From the NCBI GenBank assembly GCA_016793325.1, contig JAEUKI010000070.1, forward strand, positions 59,386 through 123,385: a DNA stretch of 64,000 nucleotides. The letters are read 5' to 3'. Numbering within the stretch: position 1 is the first letter of the stretch; each line of letters opens with the position of its first letter. The notes beneath the pieces are model-generated. The model ran no database searches. It was not told the origin of the DNA and worked only from the letters and a program-made list of their open reading frames with translations. The DNA comes from Myxococcales bacterium (GTDB taxonomy: Bacteria; Myxococcota_A; Polyangia; Polyangiales; Ga0077539). Positions 19,342 to 27,951 of the stretch are shown here, piece by piece. Both the position numbers and the translations under genes were made by a program.

Positions 19342-20562
19342 TCAGCGAAGATCGATCCGCGCGAGCGATGTTCGCGCGAGACCAAGCGAGCTCTGCTCGA
19401 GTGAAATCACCGTGAATAGCAAGAGCTGCGGAACCGACCCGAGAGGTCGCATAAGATAACAGTGCTCGTCGGTGGTCGCCATGACGTCGCGCGCGCCGCT
19501 GGCGAGCGTCGAGATGAGCGCGTACTCCGACCAGAGCACGTTGGCGTCGATGTGCGTGCCTCCGTGCGCGAGGCTCGCGCCGGTCTGGCGCGAGACGATC
19601 GCCGCGCCGACGACGCCCTCGGTGGCCATCACCTCGGCGAGCGTCGCGTTGATCGCGTCCATCGTTGGGAGCTCTTTCTCGCGCGCGGCGTCGATCTCGA
19701 GCAGCGCGCCGTCGCTCTGCCGCGGTCGGAGGTCGCCCGAGCGAAACAGCTCGTTCGAGCGAAATCGAAAGCGCTCTTGCTTGCGGCGCTTCTTCGGAAG
19801 AAACATCGCGACGGGATTGGGGAGCGACAGGATCATCCTGACTCGGTCCGACACGTGGAGCCGCACGGCGTCACGGCCGCTCGTGTCGCTGAGAAGTCCC
19901 CACGACACGAGCACTTCGATGAAGTGAACTCCCTTGCGTTGAGACTCGTCGACGACGGCCCGGAGCGTCTCTTCGTCGAGCGACAGCCCCGCGTACTGAA
20001 GCACTTCGTGGAGCGAAGTAGGCATCGTCGAGAGGAGCGCCCACACGATGTGGCCTTCTTCGATGAAGATCATCGCGCTCGCCGAACCCGAGCGGACGAC
20101 GAGCTCGCCCGTGGAGCCGTCGTCGAGGGCGCGCTTGAGCTCGGCTTTGACGTCGCGCGGTCGGTAGTCGACCGGGTCTTGCCCGAACGCTTGCCGAAGC
20201 TGAAAGAGCATGTTCGGCCCGATGGGCCGCTGGACGATCGCGTCGACGCCGAACGCGCCGGAGTAGAAATTGGGGCTGTGCTGCGGCAATCCCGCGATCG
20301 CGGCGATGCGGGTGCGCGCCCCGAATCGCTGCCGGATGGCGTGGCAAAACTGCATCAGCGCCTGCTCCGAGGGCCAGTCGGTCCCGACGATCACGCGTCC
20401 GTCGAAGTCCTCGCCGCTGATGGTCGTGGCTTCGTCCGCGGTCGCGCTGATCAGCACGAGTTCGGAGTCGGCCACGAGCAGCCGCAGTTGGTCGAACGTC
20501 AACGCATCGGCGCCGACGACGAGCGCTGGAATGGGTGTCGTGATCGTGGGAAGCGAGGACAT
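19342..20562 (-). CDS. REC-like / DUF4388 / roadblock multidomain signalling protein
   Basis: 406 aa from the chosen ATG. The N-terminal part (about 1-125) reads like a degenerate response-regulator receiver, ending in VDAIVQRPIGPNMLFQL. The centre (about 140-300) is DUF4388/PATAN-like, with GELVVRSGSASAMIFIEEGHIVWA-type strands. A basic linker (KKRRKQERFRFR) leads to a C-terminal roadblock-like domain (GVVGAAIVSRQTG...). First gene of the operon with the roadblock protein (63 bp gap) and GTPase. The frame stays open up to 20808, so the N-terminus could be longer; a sigma70-like promoter at 20787-20815 would give a leader of about 220 nt to this start. Probably an input/adaptor protein for the GTPase. 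Confidence 0.7.
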   Translation of the reverse strand: MSSLPTITTPIPALVVGADALTFDQLRLLVADSELVLISATADEATTISGEDFDGRVIVGTDWPSEQALMQFCHAIRQRFGARTRIAAIAGLPQHSPNFYSGAFGVDAIVQRPIGPNMLFQLRQAFGQDPVDYRPRDVKAELKRALDDGSTGELVVRSGSASAMIFIEEGHIVWALLSTMPTSLHEVLQYAGLSLDEETLRAVVDESQRKGVHFIEVLVSWGLLSDTSGRDAVRLHVSDRVRMILSLPNPVAMFLPKKRRKQERFRFRSNELFRSGDLRPRQSDGALLEIDAAREKELPTMDAINATLAEVMATEGVVGAAIVSRQTGASLAHGGTHIDANVLWSEYALISTLASGARDVMATTDEHCYLMRPLGSVPQLLLFTVISLEQSSLGLARTSLARIDLR

Positions 20563-20786
20563 CGCCGAGCTCGCGAGAGGCTGGAAGCGAAGGGTGAGTG
20601 GGACGATCGCAGCCCCGTGCGCGCTCGCCACGTGGTGTCGGTGCTTCGAGAAACTGTACCAGAGAGCCGGCAGAAATTCGTCCCCGCACGCGGACGTAAG
20701 CGTGCGCGGTTGCTTCCCTTTTTGGTGCTGGGGCCGGCTCGGAGCAGGGGCAGACCGGCAAAGCATGGGCATTAGTAGCAAAACAA

Positions 20787-20815
20787 ATCTTAGAAAATCT
20801 CGACGCACTTCGCAA
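20787..20815 (-). promoter_or_regulatory. Candidate sigma70-type promoter for the roadblock/GTPase operon
   Basis: On the minus strand TTGCGA (20815-20810) is followed after 17 bp by TAAGAT (20792-20787), in an AT-rich island (about 20763-20835) that stands out from the GC-rich surroundings. It lies between the divergent REC/DUF4388 gene and the DUF2786 gene. Pattern match only. Confidence 0.35.
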
Positions 20816-20838
20816 GTTATTTGACTGGAAATTTCGCG

Positions 20839-21972
20839 GTGCGTGATTGGCGGACCTTGTGGTCCAGCGTGCTACAGAGCGCCGTGACCGAACTCGAACC
20901 CCTCTCGCTCGAGCTCGAGCGGGCGCTGCTCCACGCAGCTTCAGAGGAGTGGCAGCTCTGCAACGCGCTCTTCTTCGACGAGCGGATGCGACCGCCGACG
21001 TTTGCGTTGATCGACAGCGAGAGCGCGCTCGCTCGGTGGGCGCATCGCACGCGCACGATCGAGCTGTCGCGGGCGCTCGTGCTCGGGCAGCGATGGACCG
21101 TCGTCGTCGAAGTGCTCAAGCACGAGATGGCCCATCAGTTCGTCGACGAAGTGCTGCTCGTCCGCGACGAGACCGCGCACGGGCCGTTGTTTCAGAAGGT
21201 CTGCCGCGAGCGAGGGATCGACGCGCGCGCCGCGGGGCTGCCGGACGCGCGGCACGACGTGGGGGTCGATCGGTCGGTGGTGCTCGGGAGAGTCGCGAAG
21301 CTGCTCGCGCTCGCGCAGAGCCCCGATGAGCACGAGGCGCAGACCGCGATGAAGCTCGCGCAGAAGCTCATGCTCGAGCACAACCTCAGCGAGCTCGAGG
21401 CCAACGTCGTTCGCAGCTACGTGTCGCGCGAGCTCGGCGAGCCGATGGGCAAGCTCGAAGAGTCCGTCGGTCTCATCGGCGTGGTGCTCCGCGAGCACTT
21501 CTTCGTCGAGGTGATCCAGCTCCGCGTGTGGCGGCCGCGCCAGGGCTCGCGGGGCACGGTCCTCGAGGTCACGGGGACGCCCGAGAACGTCTCGATGGCC
21601 GAGTACGTCTACTCGTTTCTGCACCACACGGCGGAGGCGCTATGGTCGCAGCACAAGCGCGCCCATGAAATCAAAGGAGACCGCGACCGAAGGGCGTATC
21701 GCGCCGGCGTGATCACGGGCTTTCTCGAGAAGCTCCGCGCCGAGCAGCGCACCAACGAAGAGAAGGGGCTCGTGTGGGTCGGCGACCCTGCGCTCGAGAA
21801 GCACTACCGCGCGAGGTATCCGCGGATCTCGACGGTGCGCACCGGCGGCGCGGGCAGCGCCGAGGCGCGATCACAGGGGCACGAGGCGGGGCGCAAGCTC
21901 GTCTTGCGCAAGGGCGTCGAAGGCGCGACCGCGAGCAAGGGCCTCGCGCTCGGCGACGGCAAGCGACGCTGA
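20839..21972 (+). CDS. DUF2786 protein with N-terminal SprT-like HEMAH motif
   Basis: 377 aa. The N-terminal part holds VEVLKHEMAHQFVDE, a zincin HExxH motif in a SprT-like setting with a downstream His in AHGPLF. The middle (from VLGRVAKLLALAQSPDEHEAQTAM) is the DUF2786 signature, found in many bacterial and phage proteins of unknown function. The basic C-terminus looks disordered. Start uncertain: GTG at 20839 is used; TTG at 20821 and GTG at 20884 are alternatives, none with a strong ribosome site. It could be a soluble metalloprotease acting on nucleoid-bound or damaged proteins as SprT relatives do, but this is speculative. Confidence 0.7.
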   Translation: MRDWRTLWSSVLQSAVTELEPLSLELERALLHAASEEWQLCNALFFDERMRPPTFALIDSESALARWAHRTRTIELSRALVLGQRWTVVVEVLKHEMAHQFVDEVLLVRDETAHGPLFQKVCRERGIDARAAGLPDARHDVGVDRSVVLGRVAKLLALAQSPDEHEAQTAMKLAQKLMLEHNLSELEANVVRSYVSRELGEPMGKLEESVGLIGVVLREHFFVEVIQLRVWRPRQGSRGTVLEVTGTPENVSMAEYVYSFLHHTAEALWSQHKRAHEIKGDRDRRAYRAGVITGFLEKLRAEQRTNEEKGLVWVGDPALEKHYRARYPRISTVRTGGAGSAEARSQGHEAGRKLVLRKGVEGATASKGLALGDGKRR

Positions 21973-22206
21973 GCGAGGCGTGGGTTGGGGCGAAGCGCCG
22001 ATGAAACGCTCGTGAAACGTCGCTGAAACGTGACCGCGTGCGCGCGCTGCGCGGGCTTCACAACGGGGGCGCGGACTCTGCACCGACGCGCAAACGGTGC
22101 AGAATTTCTCCCGCGAAGCGCGCCATCGATCGAGGCAAACGCGCACCGCGCCGCGCAGCGCGCGGAGAGAACGTGATGGCCCGAGTGCTGCACTCGTGCT
22201 GTCGCG

Positions 22207-23448
22207 ATGATGAAACAGGTCCGACAGCTCGTGATCCTCGGCGCGGGGACGGCCGGGACGATGATGGCCAACAAGCTCGTGCGCGCGTTGCCCGCGTCCG
22301 AGTGGAAGATCACCGTCGTCGATCGCGACGACGTGCACGTGTATCAGCCCGGGCTCTTGTTCGTTCCGTTCGGCACGTATCGGCCCGAGCAGATCGTGCG
22401 TCGGCGCGCGCCGCTCGTAGACCGCGGCGTCGAGTGTCGACTCACGGGCGTCGATCGCGTGGCGCCCGACGAGAAGACCGTCTACCTGCAGGGCGGCGAG
22501 AAGCTCCGCTACGACATCCTGATCGTCGCGACGGGCTCTCGCGTCGTGCCCGAATCCACCACGGGCCTCACGGGCGTCGGATGGAAAGAGAGCGCCTTCG
22601 ACTTCTACACGTACGACGGCGCGGTCGCGCTCGCGCGAAAGCTCGAGCGGTTCGAGGGCGGACGGCTCGTCGTCAACGTCGTCGACATGCCGATCAAGTG
22701 CCCCGTCGCGCCGCTCGAGTTTCTGTTTCTCGCGGACGCGTACTTCACGCGCCGAGGGCTGCGAGACAAAGTCGAGATCGCCTTCGCGACGCCGCTCGAG
22801 GGCGCGTTCACCAAGCCCAAGGCGTCCGCGGCGTTCGGCGACATGCTCGCGCGCCGCGGAATCTCGGTGATCGGAGACTTCTCGACGAGCGAGGTCGACG
22901 GTGCCAAGCGCGTGCTCCGCGCGTACGACGGCCGCGAGACCCACTACGACTTGCTCGTGACCGTCCCGTCTCACGCGGGCGCAGAGGTCATCTCGCGCTC
23001 GCTCATGGGGGACGGCAGCGGGTGGCTCCCGACGCACAAGCACACGCTGCAGAGCAACCAGTGGCCCGAGGTGTTCGCCCTCGGCGACGCGACGGACCTG
23101 CCGAGCTCGAAGGCCGGCGCGGTCGCGCACTTTCAGAGCGAGGTGCTCTTCGAGAACATCCTGCGATTCGCCAGGGGAGCGCCGCTCGATCCCGCGTTCG
23201 ACGGGCACGCCAACTGCTTCATCGAGACCGGCTACGGCAAGGCGATGCTCATCGATTTCAACTACACGACCGAGCCGCTGCCGGGGCGCTTTCCGCTGCC
23301 AGGCGTAGGGCCGTTCACGCTGCTCGAAGAGAGCGCGGTCAACCACTGGGGCAAGCTCGCCTTCGAGTGGGTCTACTGGAACGTCTTGCTCGCCGGCAAA
23401 GAACTCCCCCTCGACCACCGCATGCTCAGCGCAGGGAAGTGGAGCTGA
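22207..23448 (+). CDS. sqr: Sulfide:quinone oxidoreductase
   Basis: 413 aa membrane-associated flavoprotein that oxidises sulfide to polysulfide/zero-valent sulfur and reduces quinone. The FAD-binding ILGAGTAG motif is at the N-terminus, with ATG at 109 and FALGDATDLP near 290. Exactly three cysteines are present: C77, C165 in IKCPVAP and C337 in HANCFIETG; the last two match the conserved redox pair of SQRs. It is the first gene of an operon with the DUF1641-TusE fusion (3 bp gap) and dsrE2 (24 bp gap). Two adjacent ATGs start the frame. A 230-bp gene-free stretch upstream presumably holds the promoter, but I see no clear motif. Confidence 0.9.
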   Translation: MMKQVRQLVILGAGTAGTMMANKLVRALPASEWKITVVDRDDVHVYQPGLLFVPFGTYRPEQIVRRRAPLVDRGVECRLTGVDRVAPDEKTVYLQGGEKLRYDILIVATGSRVVPESTTGLTGVGWKESAFDFYTYDGAVALARKLERFEGGRLVVNVVDMPIKCPVAPLEFLFLADAYFTRRGLRDKVEIAFATPLEGAFTKPKASAAFGDMLARRGISVIGDFSTSEVDGAKRVLRAYDGRETHYDLLVTVPSHAGAEVISRSLMGDGSGWLPTHKHTLQSNQWPEVFALGDATDLPSSKAGAVAHFQSEVLFENILRFARGAPLDPAFDGHANCFIETGYGKAMLIDFNYTTEPLPGRFPLPGVGPFTLLEESAVNHWGKLAFEWVYWNVLLAGKELPLDHRMLSAGKWS

Positions 23449-23451
23449 CCC

Positions 23452-24459
23452 ATGAATTCAACACAGCCCGACATGGCGGCGGTCTTCGCGCGCCTCGACG
23501 CCATCTCTACGCAGCTCGAGTTTCTCGTCGAGCGCCAACGCAAGCAGCAAGAGCTGCTCGAGACGTTCACGCCGATCCTGCGCGAAGCGATTGGCGTCGC
23601 CACCGAGCGCTTCGCCGACGCCGAGAAGAAGGGGTGGTTCGATTTCGGCCGCGAGCTCTTCGGCGTCACCGAGCGCATCGTCGAGGGGTTTTCTCCGAAG
23701 GACGTCCGTCAGCTCGGCGACGCGGTCGTCGCGATCCTCGAGACCGTGCGCGCGATGACGCAGCCCGAAGTGCTCCAGATCGCCAACGAGACGGCGACCG
23801 TGCTGCAGAAGGGCGACGACGTCGAGCCGATCGGGCTCATGGGAATGGTGCGCGCGACGCGCGACGAGAACGTCCAGAAGGGCATGGCGCTGATGATGGA
23901 CGTGATGCGCCAAGTGGGGCGCGCAGCGCACGCGGTCAGCGTCGCGAAGGAGCGCTCTCCGACCGCGCAGCGACGGGCGAAGCTCGCCGAGACGCTCGGG
24001 CCCAAGCGCTCGCGCGGCGTGCTCGGCGTCGAGCGAACCATCGTCGCGAGCGCCGCCAAGGGCGTGCCCGCGGCGATCGCGCCGAAGGACAAGCCCGCGG
24101 TGACGGCGACGAGCGGACCTGCGTGCGCGGTTCCTTCGAACAAGCCCGCGGTGACCGCCGCGGTGATCGACGGCGTCGCGTTTACGGCAGACGGACACCT
24201 CGTGGACCCCGCGCAGTGGTCGCTCGAGCTCGCGACCAAGCTCGCCGCAGCGCAGGGCGTCGCGATGACCGACGCGCACTGGGCGGTCGTGCGCTTCGCG
24301 CGCGCAGACTTCGAGGCGACCGGCGTCGCGCCGAACATCCGCCGCATCACGCAAGGGGCGTCGGTGCAGACCAAGGACCTCTACGCGCTGTTTCCCAAGG
24401 CGCCTGCGCGGACGATCGCGAAGATCGCGGGCATCCCGAAGCCCGCTGGATGCCTCTGA
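23452..24459 (+). CDS. DUF1641 - TusE/DsrC fusion protein (sulfur relay)
   Basis: 335 aa. The N-terminus has a short coiled-coil-like stretch (LEFLVERQRKQQELLETF), then a DUF1641-like domain to about residue 165, an Ala/Pro/Lys linker, and a DsrC/TusE domain (about 238-335) beginning with FTADGHLVDPAQW and ending NIRRITQG...KPAGCL. The penultimate Cys334 corresponds to the sulfur-carrying C-terminal Cys of DsrC/TusE. The second DsrC cysteine, 11 positions earlier, is Ala here, making the carrier TusE-like rather than a DsrAB/heterodisulfide partner. Placed between SQR and DsrE2, it probably accepts sulfane sulfur from SQR. DUF1641 alone often accompanies SQR and formate dehydrogenase genes. 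The fusion is notable. Confidence 0.85.
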   Translation: MNSTQPDMAAVFARLDAISTQLEFLVERQRKQQELLETFTPILREAIGVATERFADAEKKGWFDFGRELFGVTERIVEGFSPKDVRQLGDAVVAILETVRAMTQPEVLQIANETATVLQKGDDVEPIGLMGMVRATRDENVQKGMALMMDVMRQVGRAAHAVSVAKERSPTAQRRAKLAETLGPKRSRGVLGVERTIVASAAKGVPAAIAPKDKPAVTATSGPACAVPSNKPAVTAAVIDGVAFTADGHLVDPAQWSLELATKLAAAQGVAMTDAHWAVVRFARADFEATGVAPNIRRITQGASVQTKDLYALFPKAPARTIAKIAGIPKPAGCL

Positions 24460-24483
24460 ACCAACGCTTCCACGGAGAACATC

Positions 24484-24963
24484 GTGACAACCACCATCGC
24501 TACGCCGCACAGAAAAGTGGCCCTCATTTGCTCGCACGGCGGCCTCGACGAGGCGTACCCCTCGTTGATCCTCGCCAACGCCGCGCGGCAGTCGGGCATC
24601 GACGCGTTTGTGTTCTTCACCTTCTGGGGCCTCGACGTGATCACCGAGGCGAAGGTCGACCACCTCCACGTGAACATCGCGGGCAACCCGAACGCGGGAA
24701 TGCCCACGATGCTCGGCGGACTGCCGGGGATGGAGGCGTTCGCCGCCAAAATGATGAAGAAGCAGATGGAGGAGCTCGAGCTCCCCACCGTGCGCGAAAT
24801 GCTGCAAATCCTCGATGAATCTGGCGCGCAACTCTACGCGTGCGAGCTCGCCATGAAGATGTTCAAGCGCGACGCGAAGGACCTCGTCCCTCAAGTGAAG
24901 GACGTGATCACCGCCGGAGACTTCTACGACCTCTCCGAAGGCGCGCAGATCATCTTCACTTGA
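24484..24963 (+). CDS. DsrE2 family sulfur-carrier protein
   Basis: 159 aa. N-terminal ICSHGGLDEAYPSLILAN, the hydrophobic strand AFVFFTFWG, a Gly/Met-rich loop and YACELAMKMF match the DsrE2 subgroup of DsrE/F/H-like sulfurtransferases. Cys120 in YAC is the expected persulfide-carrying residue; Cys16 is a second conserved-looking cysteine. The start is GTG at 24484 with GGAGA upstream. As third gene of the sqr operon it likely exchanges sulfane sulfur with the TusE-like domain. The hydrophobic segment around 41-50 may associate with the membrane. Confidence 0.88.
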   Translation: MTTTIATPHRKVALICSHGGLDEAYPSLILANAARQSGIDAFVFFTFWGLDVITEAKVDHLHVNIAGNPNAGMPTMLGGLPGMEAFAAKMMKKQMEELELPTVREMLQILDESGAQLYACELAMKMFKRDAKDLVPQVKDVITAGDFYDLSEGAQIIFT

Positions 24964-25029
24964 ATTGTGGGGCTGTGACGCCCGACGACGATCTACGCAG
25001 CGCTACCCCCCGCGAGCCGAGCGCCGCGA

Positions 25030-27723
25030 TCAGCCTGGAGCGCAGACGCCGCCGATGCAGCTTCGGTCGCAGCAGTCGGAGGCGGTCGTGCAGCTCTGGC
25101 CGACGTTGCGGCAGGGCGGCGGAGCGCAGCGGCCGCCCACGCAGTTGCGATCGCAGCAGTCCGCGGCGGTCGTGCACATGTCACCGACCGGACGGCACGG
25201 CGGCGGCGGCGTGCAGCGGCCCGACACGCAGGTGTTGGGCGAGCAGCAGTCCGCGTTGGTCATGCACATGTCACCGGCGGGGCGGCACGTGGTGGGCGGC
25301 GCGCAGCGGCCGGACACGCAGATGTTCGGCGCGCAGCAGTCCGCGTTGTCGACGCACGTTCCCGCGGTCATCACGCAGGGCGTGAGGCAGCGACCCATGC
25401 GGCAGACGTGCGGCAAGCAGCACTGCGCGTCGGTGGTGCACGCGCCGCCCGTCGACGGGCACGGCTGCCAGATGCGGTACGAGATCACGACCTCGTCGCC
25501 GCTGCGCGGACGGTACGTCGTTCCGTAGAAGACGATCGCGTTCGACGCAGAGTCGTAGTCGAAGCCGTTGGCGCGCGAGCGCGGGACGTTCATCCCGCGG
25601 ACGCTCACCTTGAGCGTGCTCGTGATCGGCGTGCTCGTGAGTCGGAACTGGCTCGACGCGCCAGCGATCGCGTCGACGATGCGGTTCATCGCGACAGCGA
25701 CCTCGGCGTCCGTCGCGGTCGCGATCGGGATCACCGCGCCGCCGTTGCCTTCGACCACGCAGCGCGGCAGCTCGTTGACCGGCGCCGTCGAGCACGCGAG
25801 CGTCGCGGTGCGCGGCAAGAGGCCGAACGTGAGGATGTTGTTGCGGCGGAAGTAGTCGATGATGTTGTTCTGCGCCGTGAGGCTATAGGCCGCGCCCGCG
25901 GTCCCGGCCCACGGACGCGCAGGCACCAGCGAGCTGTCCGTGTTGTTGATGAAGTAGCGGTTGTAGTCGTTGGTCCCGGGCTCGTCGGTCACGAAGAACG
26001 CCACGAATCGCGCTGGCGCAGGGCGGAACCGACGGGCGTCCGTCGCGGGGCGCATGCTCATCGTGCGGTGCGTGAGGATCGCCGCGGCGGTGGGCTCTTC
26101 TTGCGACGGCGTGAAGGGATACGGGCTCTGCGTGTCGGGCATCGCAGCGGTCGCGAGCGGGCACGTTCCCAAGCCCGCGGAGGTGACGCGGTCGCAGAGC
26201 TGACGGGCGCCGGTCGCGTCCGCGCCGCTGATCCACGTGAAGCCAGGCGTGTCGAGGTTGGGGCCGGTCGTGACAGAGCCCGCTTGCAGAACGCCGACGC
26301 GGAAGTTGATTCCCGCGGCCTGCATGCGCGTGAAGAACGCGTTCGCCGTGCGACCGACGCGCTCCTGGTACGGGCCCATCGAGCCCGACGTGTCGACGGT
26401 CCAGATGAAGTCCACCTCGGGCGTGCCCATCGCGCGGAAGGTCTGGCACTGGAATCCCAGGCCGCGATCGATCTGCGCGGTCGCCGTCGAGTTGACGAGG
26501 TCGATCGCGCGGATCGACGTGATCTGCGCGGCGTCTTCGTACGCGGTGCGCGGAGCGATCGTGACGAGGATGTCCGTCGTGCCCATGGCCATGCCCGTCG
26601 TGCGACGGACCACCGTGATGTCCACGAGGAATTCTGCAGACATTCCGACGACGCCCATCGACGCTGGCGCCGCGGCGCCGGTGAGCGGCATCACGAGCGC
26701 GTCACGAAGCGCGCTCGCCGACGTCGCGCGCGCGACCCGGTAGGTGCTGGTGATCGCGTCGTTCATCTCGTGCGTGCGAATCGCGCGGCCGACGAGCACC
26801 GCGGCGGTCCCTGCGCCGAGCGCTGCGGTGATGATCGGCTCGATGCGCATCGACTCGGCGCGCGCATCGGCGCCCACCGACGGCTGCGCTGCGACGATGC
26901 CCGAGACGTTGGCCATCACTTCGTCGAGGACGATCGCGCCGCGGTTCATCGTTCCCGTGACGCGTCCGCCGTTGCGCCACGAAGGCGCGTAGCCGACTTG
27001 CACGGGGCGCCCGGGGATGCCGTTTTGAACGACCGTTCCGAGGCCCGAGGGACGACAGATCGCGAGGCCGCTCATGTTGTCGGGCGTGCCATCGCCGTCG
27101 GTGTCCGCGAGGCGCGGGTCCGTTTCGCCGCGGCCCGAATCAATCGTTCCGTCGAAGTTGGTGTCCTCTTCGTTGTCCGGAACGCCGTCCATGTCCGAGT
27201 CGCGCGAGCGCGGATCGAGCCCGCGACAGACTTCTCCGGCCATACAGTCGGTGTCCATCGTGCAGCGAACGACGGGGCGTCGCTGCCGCGCGGGCATCGT
27301 CGCGATACACGCGCGCGGGTACCTCGCTTCGGTGCCGTCGGACACGCCGTCCATGTCCGAGTCGGGGTTGTACGGGTCGGTCATCGCCGCGCACTCGGCG
27401 GCGTTGTCGAGGCCATCGCCGTCGCTGTCCACGCCCGCCGCGCAACGCGGCGGCGGAACGTCCGCGCCCGTGTCGACGATCACGCCCGAGTCGACGCCGG
27501 TGTCTGCGGGCATCGAGCCCGTGTCGGGATCGACGCCGGAGTCCATCGGCGAGACGCCCGAGTCCACCGTCGAGTCCATGCCGTTGTTGCCGGTGTCTGT
27601 CGTGACACCGGTGTCGCCCGAGGGCATCGAAGGGTCGGAGCACGCGGCTTGAAGGCCGACGAGCGCGCTGACCGCTGCGAGCGCGAGCCAGCGAGAGCTG
27701 TTGCGAAGCAATCGATCGTTCAT
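25030..27723 (-). CDS. Large surface lipoprotein: TSP3 Ca-binding repeats, vWA domain, five C-terminal Cys-knot repeats
   Basis: 897 aa. The ATG at 27723 follows GGAGGAA. Order: signal peptide with lipobox (QAAC), a 60-residue tether built of Asp-Thr/Ser-Gly repeats, thrombospondin type-3-like repeats (DSDGDGLDN, DSDMDGVSD, DSDMDGVPD, DTDGDGTPDN) that bind calcium, a beta-rich region, a vWA domain with MIDAS DTSGSM and later VTDEPG, then five Cys-rich modules at the C-terminus. Such layouts are typical of Myxococcota adhesins. The convergent dsrE2 gene ends 66 bp away. Confidence 0.85.
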   Translation of the reverse strand: MNDRLLRNSSRWLALAAVSALVGLQAACSDPSMPSGDTGVTTDTGNNGMDSTVDSGVSPMDSGVDPDTGSMPADTGVDSGVIVDTGADVPPPRCAAGVDSDGDGLDNAAECAAMTDPYNPDSDMDGVSDGTEARYPRACIATMPARQRRPVVRCTMDTDCMAGEVCRGLDPRSRDSDMDGVPDNEEDTNFDGTIDSGRGETDPRLADTDGDGTPDNMSGLAICRPSGLGTVVQNGIPGRPVQVGYAPSWRNGGRVTGTMNRGAIVLDEVMANVSGIVAAQPSVGADARAESMRIEPIITAALGAGTAAVLVGRAIRTHEMNDAITSTYRVARATSASALRDALVMPLTGAAAPASMGVVGMSAEFLVDITVVRRTTGMAMGTTDILVTIAPRTAYEDAAQITSIRAIDLVNSTATAQIDRGLGFQCQTFRAMGTPEVDFIWTVDTSGSMGPYQERVGRTANAFFTRMQAAGINFRVGVLQAGSVTTGPNLDTPGFTWISGADATGARQLCDRVTSAGLGTCPLATAAMPDTQSPYPFTPSQEEPTAAAILTHRTMSMRPATDARRFRPAPARFVAFFVTDEPGTNDYNRYFINNTDSSLVPARPWAGTAGAAYSLTAQNNIIDYFRRNNILTFGLLPRTATLACSTAPVNELPRCVVEGNGGAVIPIATATDAEVAVAMNRIVDAIAGASSQFRLTSTPITSTLKVSVRGMNVPRSRANGFDYDSASNAIVFYGTTYRPRSGDEVVISYRIWQPCPSTGGACTTDAQCCLPHVCRMGRCLTPCVMTAGTCVDNADCCAPNICVSGRCAPPTTCRPAGDMCMTNADCCSPNTCVSGRCTPPPPCRPVGDMCTTAADCCDRNCVGGRCAPPPCRNVGQSCTTASDCCDRSCIGGVCAPG
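25033..25461 (-). repeat. Five tandem Cys-rich (knottin-like) coding repeats
   Basis: The last 143 residues of the lipoprotein are five modules of 27-30 residues with spacing C-x6-C-x5-CC-x3/4-C-x4-C, e.g. GDMCTTAADCCDRNCVGGRC. Six cysteines per module suggest three disulfides. The two final modules are shorter and most alike, indicating recent duplication. Confidence 0.85.
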
Positions 27724-27951
27724 GATGTTGTTTCCTCCAATCAGAGGGTTCGATGCGACGACGCCGCTCCTCCGACCGTGAGCCTCGGATTCTACCCAAC
27801 GCGTGAAGGAGTTCGCGACGACGGACACACAATCACGCGACGATTCGAAGGCGCGGGCGTCGCATCGGAGTAGGGGCGAGTAGTGAGATGTGCTTCGCGT
27901 CGACCCGCCGTGATCCGTCGGAAATTTCACTGACGAACGCGAGCGCTGCGC

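Noticed and set aside
22207..23448. NADH dehydrogenase type II identity for the SQR gene
   Set aside because: The KCPxAP and HANCFIETG cysteine motifs and the three-cysteine count are SQR hallmarks, and sulfur carriers follow.
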